This document shows, piece after piece, positions 26,172 to 36,808 of a stretch of 64,000 nt of DNA. The notes beneath the pieces were generated by a model. The model saw nothing but the letters and a program-made list of their open reading frames with translations, did not search any database and had not been told where the DNA came from. The stretch comes from Rhodococcoides kyotonense (lineage in GTDB: Bacteria; Actinomycetota; Actinomycetes; Mycobacteriales; Mycobacteriaceae): the NCBI RefSeq assembly GCF_900188125.1, contig NZ_FZOW01000009.1, positions 1-64,000 on the forward strand. Reading direction: 5' to 3'. The number at the start of each line of letters is the position of its first letter. Positions within the stretch are counted from its first letter, which is position 1. A program made the translations under genes and the position numbers.

Positions 26172-27623
26172 ATGACCTCAGCAAGGGACTCGTCAGAACT
26201 CGCCCAGATCGGTGTCACCGGACTCGCCGTGATGGGCTCGAACATCGCCCGGAACTTCGCACGCCACGGACACACCGTCGCGTTGCACAATCGCAGCATC
26301 GCCAAGACCGATGCGCTGCTCGCCGAGCACGCTAGCGAAGGAAATTTCGTTCGCACCGAGACGATCGAAGAATTCATCTCAGCGCTGCAGAAGCCTCGCC
26401 GGGTCCTCATCATGGTCAAAGCCGGGGACCCTACCGATGCAGTGATCGAAGAACTTGCCGGAGCGATGGAAGAGGGCGACATCATCATCGATGGTGGCAA
26501 CGCGCTCTACACCGACACCATCCGTCGTGAGGCGTCACTCAAGGAACGCGGCCTCCACTTCGTGGGCGCCGGCATCTCCGGCGGTGAAGAAGGCGCCCTC
26601 AACGGGCCCTCGATCATGCCCGGTGGCCCCGCCGAGTCGTACAAGGCTCTCGGCCCGCTGCTCGAGTCGATCTCGGCGCAGGTCGACGGCACTCCGTGCT
26701 GCACCCACATCGGACCCGACGGTTCCGGACACTTCGTCAAGATGGTGCACAACGGCATCGAATACGCCGACATGCAGCTCATCGGCGAGGCGTACAACCT
26801 GTTCCGCGACGCGCTCGACTACTCCCCTGCGCAGATCGCAGACGTGTTCACCGAGTGGAACAACGGAGATCTCGAAAGCTACCTCGTCGAAATCACCGCC
26901 GAGGTTCTGAAGCAGGTCGACGCGAAGACCGGCCAGCCGCTGGTCGACGTCATCGTCGATGCAGCAGAGCAGAAGGGCACCGGCCGCTGGACCGTCAAGG
27001 CCGCGCTCGATCTCGGTGTCCCGGTGACGGGTATCGCCGAGGCCGTGTTCGCACGAGCGCTGTCCGGATCGCGTGCACAACGTGCAGCGGCCGTCGGCCT
27101 GGCATCCGGTTCACTCGCCGACAAGCCGGCTGACGCCGAGCAGTTCACGCATGACATCAGCCGTGCTCTGTACGCGTCGAAGATCGTTGCCTACGCGCAG
27201 GGATTCGACCAGATCGCCGCTGGCAGTAGCGAATACGACTGGAACCTGCACCCCGGTGATCTCGCGACCATCTGGCGCGGCGGTTGCATCATCCGCGCCC
27301 GGTTCCTCGATCGCATCAAGGACGCGTACGACGACAACGCCGAGCTTCCCAGCCTGATCCTGGCGCCGTACTTCCGCGAAGCGATCGAGAACGCGATCGA
27401 CAGCTGGCGTCGTGTCGTCATCACGGCAGCGTCCCTCGGGATTCCGGTTCCGGCATTCGCGTCGTCGCTCGCCTACTACGACGCGCTCCGCGCGGAGCGT
27501 CTGCCGGCCGCACTGACTCAGGGGCAGCGTGACTTCTTCGGCGCGCACACCTATGAGCGCACCGACTCCGAGGGCAAGTTCCACACGCTCTGGAGCGGTG
27601 ACCGGTCCGAGGTTCAGGCCTGA
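26172..27623 (+). CDS. gnd: 6-phosphogluconate dehydrogenase, decarboxylating
   Basis: Oxidises 6-phosphogluconate to ribulose 5-phosphate, CO2 and NADPH in the oxidative pentose phosphate pathway; 483 residues, the normal long-form length. The NADP-binding motif is GLAVMGSNIARN near residue 16; IIIDGGNALYTDT and HFVKMVHNGIEY (catalytic lysine) are present. The ATG has AAGGAAAG upstream. M. tuberculosis gnd1 (Rv1844c) is likewise between guaB1 and the M56/blaI pair. Confidence 0.96.
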   Translation: MTSARDSSELAQIGVTGLAVMGSNIARNFARHGHTVALHNRSIAKTDALLAEHASEGNFVRTETIEEFISALQKPRRVLIMVKAGDPTDAVIEELAGAMEEGDIIIDGGNALYTDTIRREASLKERGLHFVGAGISGGEEGALNGPSIMPGGPAESYKALGPLLESISAQVDGTPCCTHIGPDGSGHFVKMVHNGIEYADMQLIGEAYNLFRDALDYSPAQIADVFTEWNNGDLESYLVEITAEVLKQVDAKTGQPLVDVIVDAAEQKGTGRWTVKAALDLGVPVTGIAEAVFARALSGSRAQRAAAVGLASGSLADKPADAEQFTHDISRALYASKIVAYAQGFDQIAAGSSEYDWNLHPGDLATIWRGGCIIRARFLDRIKDAYDDNAELPSLILAPYFREAIENAIDSWRRVVITAASLGIPVPAFASSLAYYDALRAERLPAALTQGQRDFFGAHTYERTDSEGKFHTLWSGDRSEVQA

Positions 27624-27726
27624 TCGAACCAGCTCGACGACCGCGAGCCGTCGACCACGTCAGCCAGCAGCTGTTCGTGGTCGGCGGCTCGCGCTCTCGT
27701 CGATGCTTCACGAGCTTGCCGCAGAA

Positions 27727-28230
27727 TCAGATGCTGCCGTCGTACCAGCCCGGAGGCGGGCCGAGGACCGGCTGAACGATGGTCGACTGCAGGTTCCCCT
27801 CCCACGGCAACGTGCCGTCGCACGATCGCCAGACCGCTTGGACGGCCCGCACCGGACCCGGCGGGTACATCCGATCGGCGATCGTCAGCCACTCGTCACT
27901 TCGCTCGACATCGACGAAGTAGAAGTCGAATCCCTTCGCCCACACTCGCATTCCGGCCTCGAACCGCTGCCTACCGACTGCGACCTGGCGGGCAAGCGAG
28001 TTCAGGGCCGAGGCGGACTCGGCAGGATCTCGACCGGTGATCACGATCTCCGGATGTCCGTAGGCCGTCATGCCGATCGTGTAGCAGAACGCAGGATCGA
28101 TTCCGCTACTGTCGTCCGGATCCTCGCCACCGGACTCGACGTATTGCAGCGCCCACCCGTGCCGATCGATCAGTTCTTCGATGCCGTGCAGGTACTCCTC
28201 CAGCGATCGACCGTCGCACATTGCACACAT
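27727..28230 (-). CDS. DUF4262 domain protein
   Basis: A soluble 167-residue protein of the DUF4262 family, function unknown. It begins MCAMCDGRSLEEYLHGIEEL and has the conserved block CYTIGMTAYGHPEIVITG. The ATG at 28230 was preferred over upstream ATGs because it has GGGGGAG six bases before it and matches the family start. It is on the opposite strand from gnd and the transporter, so it is transcribed alone. Confidence 0.75.
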   Translation of the reverse strand: MCAMCDGRSLEEYLHGIEELIDRHGWALQYVESGGEDPDDSSGIDPAFCYTIGMTAYGHPEIVITGRDPAESASALNSLARQVAVGRQRFEAGMRVWAKGFDFYFVDVERSDEWLTIADRMYPPGPVRAVQAVWRSCDGTLPWEGNLQSTIVQPVLGPPPGWYDGSI

Positions 28231-28387
28231 GGCTCCCCCACCCTCGTCGTGGTGACCGCGACGGCCACCGAGTTTCGAACGTATGTTCAGGTCGGACATG
28301 ATGACGCGAGCCACCGACAGAAACCCGGGGCGGCGGTACTGTTTCCGCTATGGCCGAGCATCGATCGCACGTGGTGAGGTGACGGGT

Positions 28388-29245
28388 ATGCCCGTCCTCG
28401 CGATCGTGTTGGCGCTGATCGCAGCGTTTCTGTTCGCCTGCGCGTCCGTCGCCCAGCAGAGCGCGGCCGCGGCCGTACCGGAAGGTGAATCGCTCGTCGC
28501 GTCGCTTCTGCGCAGTCCCCGTTGGTGGGCGGGCGTCCTCGGCGACGTCGGTGGGTACGCCGTACAGGTCGCAGCGCTCTGGGTCGGATCCGTCCTGTTG
28601 GTTCAACCACTCCTGGTATCGATGCTGTTGTTCGCCCTGCCGTTGTCGGCGAAATTCTCCGGGTACGCGATGACGAGGACGACGTGGGTTCTCGCTGTCT
28701 CTCTCGCTGTGGCGCTGGCTGTGTTCATCGTGGTCGGTGACCCGACCGAGGGGCATGCGAATCCTCCTCTGTCCCAGTGGTTGGTGCCGCTGACGATCGC
28801 GTTCGGCGTCGTACTTTCGGCCGTCGTGGCCGGACTGCTGATGAAGAATCCGGGATGGAGAGCCTTGCTTCTCGGCGCCGCAGGCGGTCTGTTGTTCGGG
28901 ATGGCCGTCGCCTTCACGAAGTACGTCACCGACCTGGTGGAACACGACCTCGTCTCCGCCGTGACCGCCTGGCAGACATACGCTCTCGTCTTCTGCGGTG
29001 TTCTCGGGTTCTACCTGCAGCAGCGTGCCTTTCAGTCGGGATCGCTGTCCGCATCACTGCCTGCCGTCACGATCGGCGAGCCGTTCGGCGCCGCATTCCT
29101 GGGCATCACAGTGCTGGGCGAACGCGTCCGTGACGATCCATTCGAGCTGTCCGTCATCGTCCTGTGCGTCGCGGTCATGATCTTCGCAACCATTGCTCTG
29201 TCTCGTTCGCAAGCGGAGGTCACCCAACACGCGGAAGCCGTCTGA
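28388..29245 (+). CDS. DMT-superfamily transporter
   Basis: Integral membrane protein of 285 residues with about nine or ten hydrophobic segments and two similar halves, the pattern of drug/metabolite (EamA-like) exporters. The C-terminal half has GFYLQQRAFQSGSLSASLP and GEPFGAAFLGI typical of the family. The ATG at 28388 follows GAGGTGACGGGT and begins directly with the first helix. The substrate is unknown. guaB1 follows after 18 bases and may be co-transcribed. Confidence 0.82.
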   Translation: MPVLAIVLALIAAFLFACASVAQQSAAAAVPEGESLVASLLRSPRWWAGVLGDVGGYAVQVAALWVGSVLLVQPLLVSMLLFALPLSAKFSGYAMTRTTWVLAVSLAVALAVFIVVGDPTEGHANPPLSQWLVPLTIAFGVVLSAVVAGLLMKNPGWRALLLGAAGGLLFGMAVAFTKYVTDLVEHDLVSAVTAWQTYALVFCGVLGFYLQQRAFQSGSLSASLPAVTIGEPFGAAFLGITVLGERVRDDPFELSVIVLCVAVMIFATIALSRSQAEVTQHAEAV

Positions 29246-30700
<1,455 letters not shown>

Positions 30701-30882
30701 CGGACGCGGGCACGCGGTACCCGGCAGACGTTAGAATGATTGCTTCTCGACCCAAGTGAACACTTTCGCCGGCCTGCGCCGCTCGGCGCAGACCGAGTCC
30801 GCTCACGACGAGCCAGTGCCTTCGAACCGAAGGGCATCACACGCTCGCGACCGGACGAGGCGAAACAACAGGAAGGAACAAG

Positions 30883-31122
30883 GTGCCCGAGGCACCCGTC
30901 ATCACCACCGCCGTCGCGTCCAGCGACCAAGGCGACGAGGGCTCCACTTCGGAGGGCTCCTCTATCGAGCCGGGTGACAAACCCGGCGATAGTTCATCTC
31001 GACAACCACTGCCCCGACAAGTGCTCTCACCACAAGCGCTGCCCTCGCAGGCGACGTCGCATCGGACACGGCAGTCGGAACCCCATGGCGCGATGCGCCT
31101 GTCGCAACTGCGGCGGCGATAA
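30883..31122 (+). CDS. Possible small leader protein before the CNNM pair
   Basis: A 79-codon frame starting with GTG behind a strong GGAAGGAACAAG site and ending three bases before the next gene. The first 25 codons have coding-like third-position GC; the rest is rich in Pro, Ser, Gln and Arg with no domain. A 7-base hairpin (30969-30975 with 30981-30987) lies inside. It could be a true small protein, a regulatory leader peptide, or a mis-chosen start. No other gene occupies 30701-31125. Confidence 0.35.
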   Translation: MPEAPVITTAVASSDQGDEGSTSEGSSIEPGDKPGDSSSRQPLPRQVLSPQALPSQATSHRTRQSEPHGAMRLSQLRRR

Positions 31123-31125
31123 GCA

Positions 31126-32508
31126 GTGGGCACACTCGTCAGCATTCTCAGTCTCGTCGGGTTCGTTGCGCTGACCGCGGGCACCGCGCTGTTCGTCGCT
31201 GCAGAGTTCTCCCTGACTGCCCTGGAGAAGAGCGCCGTCGACTCCGCAGCCACCACCAGCGGTGACATCCGCAGCAGGCAGGTTCAGCGAGCACATCGGA
31301 CATTGTCGTTCCAGCTCTCCGGTGCTCAGCTCGGAATCACGATCACGACGCTCATCACCGGCTACCTCGCCGAGCCTGTTCTCGCGCGATTCTTCGTGCC
31401 CGTCGCAACCGCGCTCGGTGCGTCCGAAGGCGTGGCGTCGGGGCTGTCGCTCGCGGTCGCGTTGATCGTTGCGACGTCGTTCTCGATGATCTTCGGCGAA
31501 CTCGTTCCGAAGAACATCGCAATCGCGAAACCGATGGCCACGGCCCGCGCGACGGCGGGAGCGATGGCAGGCTTCTCGGCAGTGTTCCGCTGGGCGATCA
31601 ACGGCCTCAACGGATCTGCCAACATGCTGGTCCGTCGTCTCGGCGTCGAACCTGCGGAGGAGCTGAGGTCGGCTCGTTCCCCGCGCGAGTTGAGTTCGCT
31701 CGTTCGGACGTCGGCCCAACACGGGTCACTCGACGAGGGCACCGCTCGCCTCGTCGGCAGGTCTCTGCAGTTCGGTGAACGTACCGCCGAAGAATTGATG
31801 ACGCCGCGCGTGAAGGTCGAATCGTTGTCCGTGTCGGATACGGCGTCGGATCTGATCGAGACGGCGTCGAGAACCGGGTTCTCCCGTTTCCCGGTGGTCG
31901 ACGGCGATCTCGACGACACCGTCGGCGTCGTACATCTCAAGCATGCGTTCGCTGTTCCGGCCGCTCGGCGGCGCGACACGCGTCTCGATTCGCTCGCGCA
32001 GGACGTGCCGGTCGTCCCGTCGAGCCTCGACGGAGACTCGGTGATGGAACGTGTCCGCTCCGACGGGATGCAGGTTGCTCTCGTCGTCGACGAGTACGGC
32101 GGCACGGCAGGCATGGTGACGATGGAGGATCTGATCGAGGAAATCCTCGGTGACGTCCACGACGAGCACGACGAACCCGAGATCGACGTGCTGCGTTTCG
32201 GCGACGGATGGTTGTGCTCCGGCCTGCTCCGAATCGACGAGGTCGCTGCTGCGACCGGATACTCCGCGCCCGAGGGTGAATACGAGACCATCGGCGGTCT
32301 CGTGTTGTCCGAGCTGGGTCGAATTCCGGTGGAAGGAGACAAGGTCGTGCTCCCCCACTCGTCGTCGGACGATGCAGCCGACTCCCGCGGCGGTTGGGTA
32401 GCGCGGGTGACTCGCATGGACGGCCGTCGGATCGACAGGATCATGCTGCAGCCGGTAGCTGCCGAGACGGTCGCCCACATCAGCGCGGAGGAGAAGGCTC
32501 ATGGGTGA
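31126..32508 (+). CDS. CNNM/CorC-family (hemolysin-like) membrane protein
   Basis: A 460-residue protein with DUF21/CNNM membrane domain (about 1-190, starting VSILSLVGFVALTAGTALFVAAEFSLTALE), a CBS pair (about 220-345, with LMTPRVKVESLS and EYGGTAGMVTMEDLIEEI) and a CorC_HlyC domain at the end. The family is linked to Mg2+/Co2+ efflux, homeostasis or membrane integrity. GTG start with a weak ribosome site. It overlaps the next paralogue by eight bases; M. tuberculosis Rv1842c-Rv1841c is the equivalent pair. Confidence 0.9.
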   Translation: MGTLVSILSLVGFVALTAGTALFVAAEFSLTALEKSAVDSAATTSGDIRSRQVQRAHRTLSFQLSGAQLGITITTLITGYLAEPVLARFFVPVATALGASEGVASGLSLAVALIVATSFSMIFGELVPKNIAIAKPMATARATAGAMAGFSAVFRWAINGLNGSANMLVRRLGVEPAEELRSARSPRELSSLVRTSAQHGSLDEGTARLVGRSLQFGERTAEELMTPRVKVESLSVSDTASDLIETASRTGFSRFPVVDGDLDDTVGVVHLKHAFAVPAARRRDTRLDSLAQDVPVVPSSLDGDSVMERVRSDGMQVALVVDEYGGTAGMVTMEDLIEEILGDVHDEHDEPEIDVLRFGDGWLCSGLLRIDEVAAATGYSAPEGEYETIGGLVLSELGRIPVEGDKVVLPHSSSDDAADSRGGWVARVTRMDGRRIDRIMLQPVAAETVAHISAEEKAHG

Positions 32509-33616
32509 TGTGCTCGCTGTCCTGCTCGCAGTTCTGCTGCTTGCCGGAAATGCGTTCTTCGTCGGCGCCGAGTTCTCGTTGATCTCCGCGCGTCGTGACC
32601 GGCTCGAATCACTGCTGGCGCAAGGTAAGACGCGTGCGCGTTCCGTCATCGAAGCAGGCCAGAATCTGTCGTTGATGTTGGCTGCGGCGCAGCTCGGAAT
32701 CACGATCTGTTCGATTCTGCTCGGACGCGTGGCCGAGCCTGCCGTCGCGCATCTGTTCGAGAAGCCGATGGATCTCATCGGCATCCCGGAAGGCCTGCTG
32801 CATCCGATTGCGTTCACGGTCGCGCTGGCGCTCGTCGTCGTGTTGCACATCCTCGTCGGCGAGATGGTCCCGAAGAACATCGCAATCGCAGGACCTGAAC
32901 GCACCGCGATGCTGTTGGTTCCGGCCCATCTGATGTTCATCAAGGTTGCCAAGCCATTGATTTCGTTCTACAACATTTGCGCGAACCTCACGCTGCGCGC
33001 ACTGCGCATCGAGCCGAAGGACGAGCTGGATTCGTCGGTGTCGGCCGACGAGCTGTCACAGATGATCGGCGAGTCTCGGTCCGAGGGCCTGATCGACGAA
33101 GAGGAACACCGGCGGCTGACGCAGGCTCTCGACATTTCCGGTCGCACCGTCGCCGAGGTTCTGATTCCCACTGCCGAAGTTCGCAGTGTGCGCGTATCCG
33201 GCTCGGGGACGACGTCGGGCCCCTCTCTCGGGTCGGTGGAAGACGCCGTGGTCGCCACGGGCTTCTCGCGCTACCCGGTGGAAGGAGTAGACGGGTCTCT
33301 GGTCGGTTACCTGCATTTGAAGGACGTTCTCGAGTACATGCTCGACGACGCTGCAGGCCCTGACACCGAGATTCCTCGGGCTCATGTCCGCCGCTTGCCG
33401 ATGATCGCATCGGACACGACCCTCGACGATGCACTGACGCGCCTTCGGCGGACCAACAGCCACCTCGGTGCGGTGCGAGATGCGTCCGGTTCGATCGTCG
33501 GCATCGTCGCACTCGAAGATCTCGTCGAGGAGTTCGTCGGCACAGTGCGCGACGGCACTCACCGCATCGCCGACCCGGTGCAGGGGCAGCCGACTCGCGG
33601 GAGTGGTTCCTCCTGA
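32501..33616 (+). CDS. CNNM/CorC-family membrane protein, second paralogue
   Basis: A 371-residue paralogue of the upstream protein, with DUF21 membrane domain (LLLAGNAFFVGAEFSLISAR, ILVGEMVPKNIAIAGPER) and a CBS pair ending at VALEDLVEEFVGTVRDG. It lacks the C-terminal CorC_HlyC domain of its partner. The overlap with the upstream gene implies equimolar production, so the two may form a heteromer in divalent-cation export. Confidence 0.9.
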   Translation: MGDVLAVLLAVLLLAGNAFFVGAEFSLISARRDRLESLLAQGKTRARSVIEAGQNLSLMLAAAQLGITICSILLGRVAEPAVAHLFEKPMDLIGIPEGLLHPIAFTVALALVVVLHILVGEMVPKNIAIAGPERTAMLLVPAHLMFIKVAKPLISFYNICANLTLRALRIEPKDELDSSVSADELSQMIGESRSEGLIDEEEHRRLTQALDISGRTVAEVLIPTAEVRSVRVSGSGTTSGPSLGSVEDAVVATGFSRYPVEGVDGSLVGYLHLKDVLEYMLDDAAGPDTEIPRAHVRRLPMIASDTTLDDALTRLRRTNSHLGAVRDASGSIVGIVALEDLVEEFVGTVRDGTHRIADPVQGQPTRGSGSS

Positions 33617-33681
33617 TCGCGGCTCGTACTGCTCTATCCGAACAGCAGTGGACGGCACTGCGCGCAGCCCATGTCGATCGT

Positions 33682-34518
33682 GTGAATCGACTCGTGGGTG
33701 ATTACCTGACGAATCGAGCACGGGGTGCGACGCATCCCGTGCTCGACTTCCTGTTCACCTACTACAGCTACAAACCGGGACATCTTCTGCGATGGAACCC
33801 TGGATACGGCGTGCTCCTCACCGGCGACAGTGCGCAGGAGTACGCAGGATTCGCGTCGTACGAGCGAGTCGACGACGGCATGCGCGTCCGAGAATCCTTG
33901 CTGGATCGGCGACGGTCGGCCGTCGAGTTCACGCTCGGGCTGCTGCAGGCGACGGCCGGTCGACAACCGCATCACGGGTGCTTCGGACTGCACGAATGGG
34001 CAATGGTCTACCGCGGGGGCCAACCCGCCCTACGACACGGCTCGGTCCCCCTGCGGCTGGGTCACGACGGCACCGATGCCGTCGTCGATTCGATGAAGGT
34101 GCGCTGCACGCACTACGACGCCTTTCGTTTTTTCACCGAGGACGCCGTGCCACGCAACCTGCTTCGGCTCGAGCCCTCCAGTCGTGTGGAGAACGAGCAA
34201 CCCGGGTGTGTTCACGCGAGCATGGACTTGTACAAGTGGAGCTACAAACTGGCTCCCTTGATCGATTCCGAGCTCGTCACCGACTGCTTCGAACTGGCAC
34301 TTGCAGCGCGAACGGTCGACATGCGTGCCAGTCCATACGACCTGTCGGCCTACGGATTCGAACCGATCGCCATCGAAACACCGAGCGGCAGGTCGGAATA
34401 TGTCCGCGCGCAAACCGACCTGACGGCCAGGGCTGCACCTCTCCGGTCGGCACTCATCTCGCGGTGTGAGAACCTACTCATGAACGGCGGCGATCCCGCC
34501 CGACCTACTGCCGAGTAA
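33682..34518 (+). CDS. Conserved actinobacterial hypothetical (often named 3-methyladenine DNA glycosylase)
   Basis: A soluble 278-residue protein with [21 protein letters not shown] near the N-terminus and FHEDAVPRN-like FTEDAVPRN in the middle. Relatives are often labelled 3-methyladenine DNA glycosylase, but I see no glycosylase motif. The GTG at 33682 is the first standard start, yet the frame is open further upstream and encodes [17 protein letters not shown], which looks like the family N-terminus. Translation may begin at a CTG at 33613 that overlaps the preceding stop and has GGGAG nine bases upstream, adding 23 residues. Confidence 0.72.
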   Translation: MNRLVGDYLTNRARGATHPVLDFLFTYYSYKPGHLLRWNPGYGVLLTGDSAQEYAGFASYERVDDGMRVRESLLDRRRSAVEFTLGLLQATAGRQPHHGCFGLHEWAMVYRGGQPALRHGSVPLRLGHDGTDAVVDSMKVRCTHYDAFRFFTEDAVPRNLLRLEPSSRVENEQPGCVHASMDLYKWSYKLAPLIDSELVTDCFELALAARTVDMRASPYDLSAYGFEPIAIETPSGRSEYVRAQTDLTARAAPLRSALISRCENLLMNGGDPARPTAE

Positions 34519-34582
34519 CATCGTTGACGATGTCGTTGGGGCGTCGATGGAGTCGCCCGTGACCGGAAAGAGCGAGGGATTC

Positions 34583-36757
34583 ATGACCGATCGCAAAACT
34601 GTTGGAGGTCTTCAGGTCGCCGAGGTGCTGTACGACTTCGTGCAGAACGAGGCGCTGCCGGGTACCGGAGTCGATTCCGCGAGGTTCTGGGCAGGCGCCG
34701 AAGCCCTCATCACCGACCTGGCCCCGAAGAACAAAGCCTTGCTCGGTGTCCGCGACGAGATTCAGGGCAAGGTCGACGCCTGGCACGGCGAGCACGCAGG
34801 CCCGAACTACGACAAGGCCGCGTACAAGACGTTTCTGAAGGACATCGGCTACCTCGTCGACGAGCCCGCCGACTTCTCCATCACCACCTCCGGTGTCGAC
34901 ACCGAGATCACCTCCACCGCCGGCCCGCAGCTCGTCGTCCCGGTGTTGAACGCCCGCTTCGCGATCAACGCCTCCAACGCCCGCTGGGGATCGCTCTACG
35001 ACGCGTTGTACGGCACCGACGCCATCCCCGAAACCGGCGGCGCCGAAAAGGGCACCAGCTACAACAAAGTCCGCGGCGACAAGGTCATCGCCTACGCCCG
35101 AAACTTCCTCGACTACGCCGCACCCCTGACCACCGGCAGCCACGCCGGCACGACGAAGTACGTCGTCGACGCCGCCTCACTGACCGTCACCCTCGCCGAC
35201 GGCACCACCGTCGGACTCGAGGACCCAGCCCAGCTGCTCGGCTACCACGGAACCCCCGACGCACCGACTGCGATCCTGCTGCGCCACAACGGCTTGCACT
35301 TCGAAATCCAAATCGATGCAGACAGCCCGATCGGGAAGACCGACGCCGCAGGCGTCAAAGACGTCCTCCTCGAATCCGCCGTCACCACCATCATGGACTT
35401 CGAGGACTCCGTCGCCGCCGTCGATGCCGACGACAAAGTCCTCGGCTACCGCAACTGGCTCGGCCTCATGCGCGGCGACCTCACCGAAGAAGTCTCCAAA
35501 GGCGGAAAAACCTTCACCCGCACCCTGAATCAAGACCGGGTCTACACATCGGTCGACGGCTCGGAGTTGACCCTGCACGGACGGTCCCTGCTGTTCGTCC
35601 GCAACGTCGGCCACCTCATGACCTCCGATGCGATCTTGGATGCCGACGGCAACGAGGTCCCCGAAGGCATCCTCGATGCCCTGTTCACCTCGCTGACCGG
35701 GCTGCATTCGTTGGCCGGAGACAACGTGCTGAAGAATTCCCGGACCGGGTCGTTGTACATCGTGAAGCCGAAGATGCACGGCCCCGACGAGGTCGCGTTC
35801 ACTGCGGAGTTGTTCGGTCGTGTCGAACAGGTGTTGGGTCTGCCGGTCAACACGCTCAAGGTCGGCATCATGGACGAAGAACGCCGCACCACCGTCAACC
35901 TCAAAGCCGCCATCGACGCAGCCAAGGAACGGGTGGTGTTCATCAACACCGGCTTCCTCGACCGCACCGGCGATGAAATCCATACTTCGATGGAAGCCGG
36001 ACCGGTCGTGCCGAAGGGTGAGATGAAGGCTCAGACCTGGATCAAGGCGTACGAGGACTTCAACGTCGATACCGGCCTCGCCGCAGGCTTGGAAGGCAAA
36101 GCGCAGATCGGTAAAGGCATGTGGGCCATGCCCGATCTGATGGCCGACATGCTCGAGCAGAAGATCGGGCACCCGAAGGCCGGTGCGAACACCGCCTGGG
36201 TGCCGTCACCCACCGCCGCCACCCTGCACGCCTTGCATTATCACCAGGTCGACGTCTTCGCCCGCCAAGAAGAGATCGCCAAGAACAAGCGCGCCAGCGT
36301 CGATGAGATCCTGGAGATCCCGTTGGCACCGTCCACCGACTGGACCGACGAGCAGAAGCAACGCGAACTCGACAACAACGCCCAGTCGATCCTCGGCTAC
36401 GTCGTGCGGTGGATCGACCACGGTGTCGGATGCTCCAAAGTCCCCGACATCAACGATGTTGCGTTGATGGAAGACCGCGCGACACTGCGCATTTCGTCGC
36501 AGTTCCTCGCCAACTGGATCCGCCACGGCATCGTCACCGAAGACCAAGTCCGCGAATCCTTGCAGCGGATGGCACCGGTCGTCGACCGCCAGAACGCGAG
36601 CGACAAGACGTACACGAATCTGGCACCGGACTTCGACAGCAACATCGCCTTCCAAGCCGCCAGTGACCTGATCTTCCAGGGCACCAGCCAACCCAACGGC
36701 TACACCGAACCGATCCTGCACCGCCGCCGACGCGAGTACAAGGCTGCGGCAAAGTAG
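34583..36757 (+). CDS. glcB: Malate synthase G
   Basis: Condenses glyoxylate with acetyl-CoA to malate in the glyoxylate shunt; 724 residues, close to M. tuberculosis GlcB (741). The TIM-barrel core contains [18 protein letters not shown] (metal-binding acidic residues), [11 protein letters not shown] and [13 protein letters not shown]; the C-terminal region holds the catalytic aspartate before [11 protein letters not shown]. The ATG at 34583 has GAGG upstream; the one at 34547 is less likely. Transcribed alone or with the VWA gene 51 bases downstream. Confidence 0.96.
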   Translation: MTDRKTVGGLQVAEVLYDFVQNEALPGTGVDSARFWAGAEALITDLAPKNKALLGVRDEIQGKVDAWHGEHAGPNYDKAAYKTFLKDIGYLVDEPADFSITTSGVDTEITSTAGPQLVVPVLNARFAINASNARWGSLYDALYGTDAIPETGGAEKGTSYNKVRGDKVIAYARNFLDYAAPLTTGSHAGTTKYVVDAASLTVTLADGTTVGLEDPAQLLGYHGTPDAPTAILLRHNGLHFEIQIDADSPIGKTDAAGVKDVLLESAVTTIMDFEDSVAAVDADDKVLGYRNWLGLMRGDLTEEVSKGGKTFTRTLNQDRVYTSVDGSELTLHGRSLLFVRNVGHLMTSDAILDADGNEVPEGILDALFTSLTGLHSLAGDNVLKNSRTGSLYIVKPKMHGPDEVAFTAELFGRVEQVLGLPVNTLKVGIMDEERRTTVNLKAAIDAAKERVVFINTGFLDRTGDEIHTSMEAGPVVPKGEMKAQTWIKAYEDFNVDTGLAAGLEGKAQIGKGMWAMPDLMADMLEQKIGHPKAGANTAWVPSPTAATLHALHYHQVDVFARQEEIAKNKRASVDEILEIPLAPSTDWTDEQKQRELDNNAQSILGYVVRWIDHGVGCSKVPDINDVALMEDRATLRISSQFLANWIRHGIVTEDQVRESLQRMAPVVDRQNASDKTYTNLAPDFDSNIAFQAASDLIFQGTSQPNGYTEPILHRRRREYKAAAK

Positions 36758-36808
36758 TCGAGTCACTCCGCAGCGTCCGCTCCCGCACACCGCTTGTAGT
36801 CTTTTCAC

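Noticed and set aside
30701-31125. Magnesium (M-box) or manganese riboswitch before the CNNM pair
   Set aside because: I could not find the conserved core of either class; only one short hairpin is visible.
30740-31174. A 144-codon frame with a Cys/His-rich stretch (CACRNCGG) before the CNNM pair
   Set aside because: It runs into the start of the next gene, lacks a ribosome site and its composition looks like an off-frame reading; the frame at 30883 is better supported.
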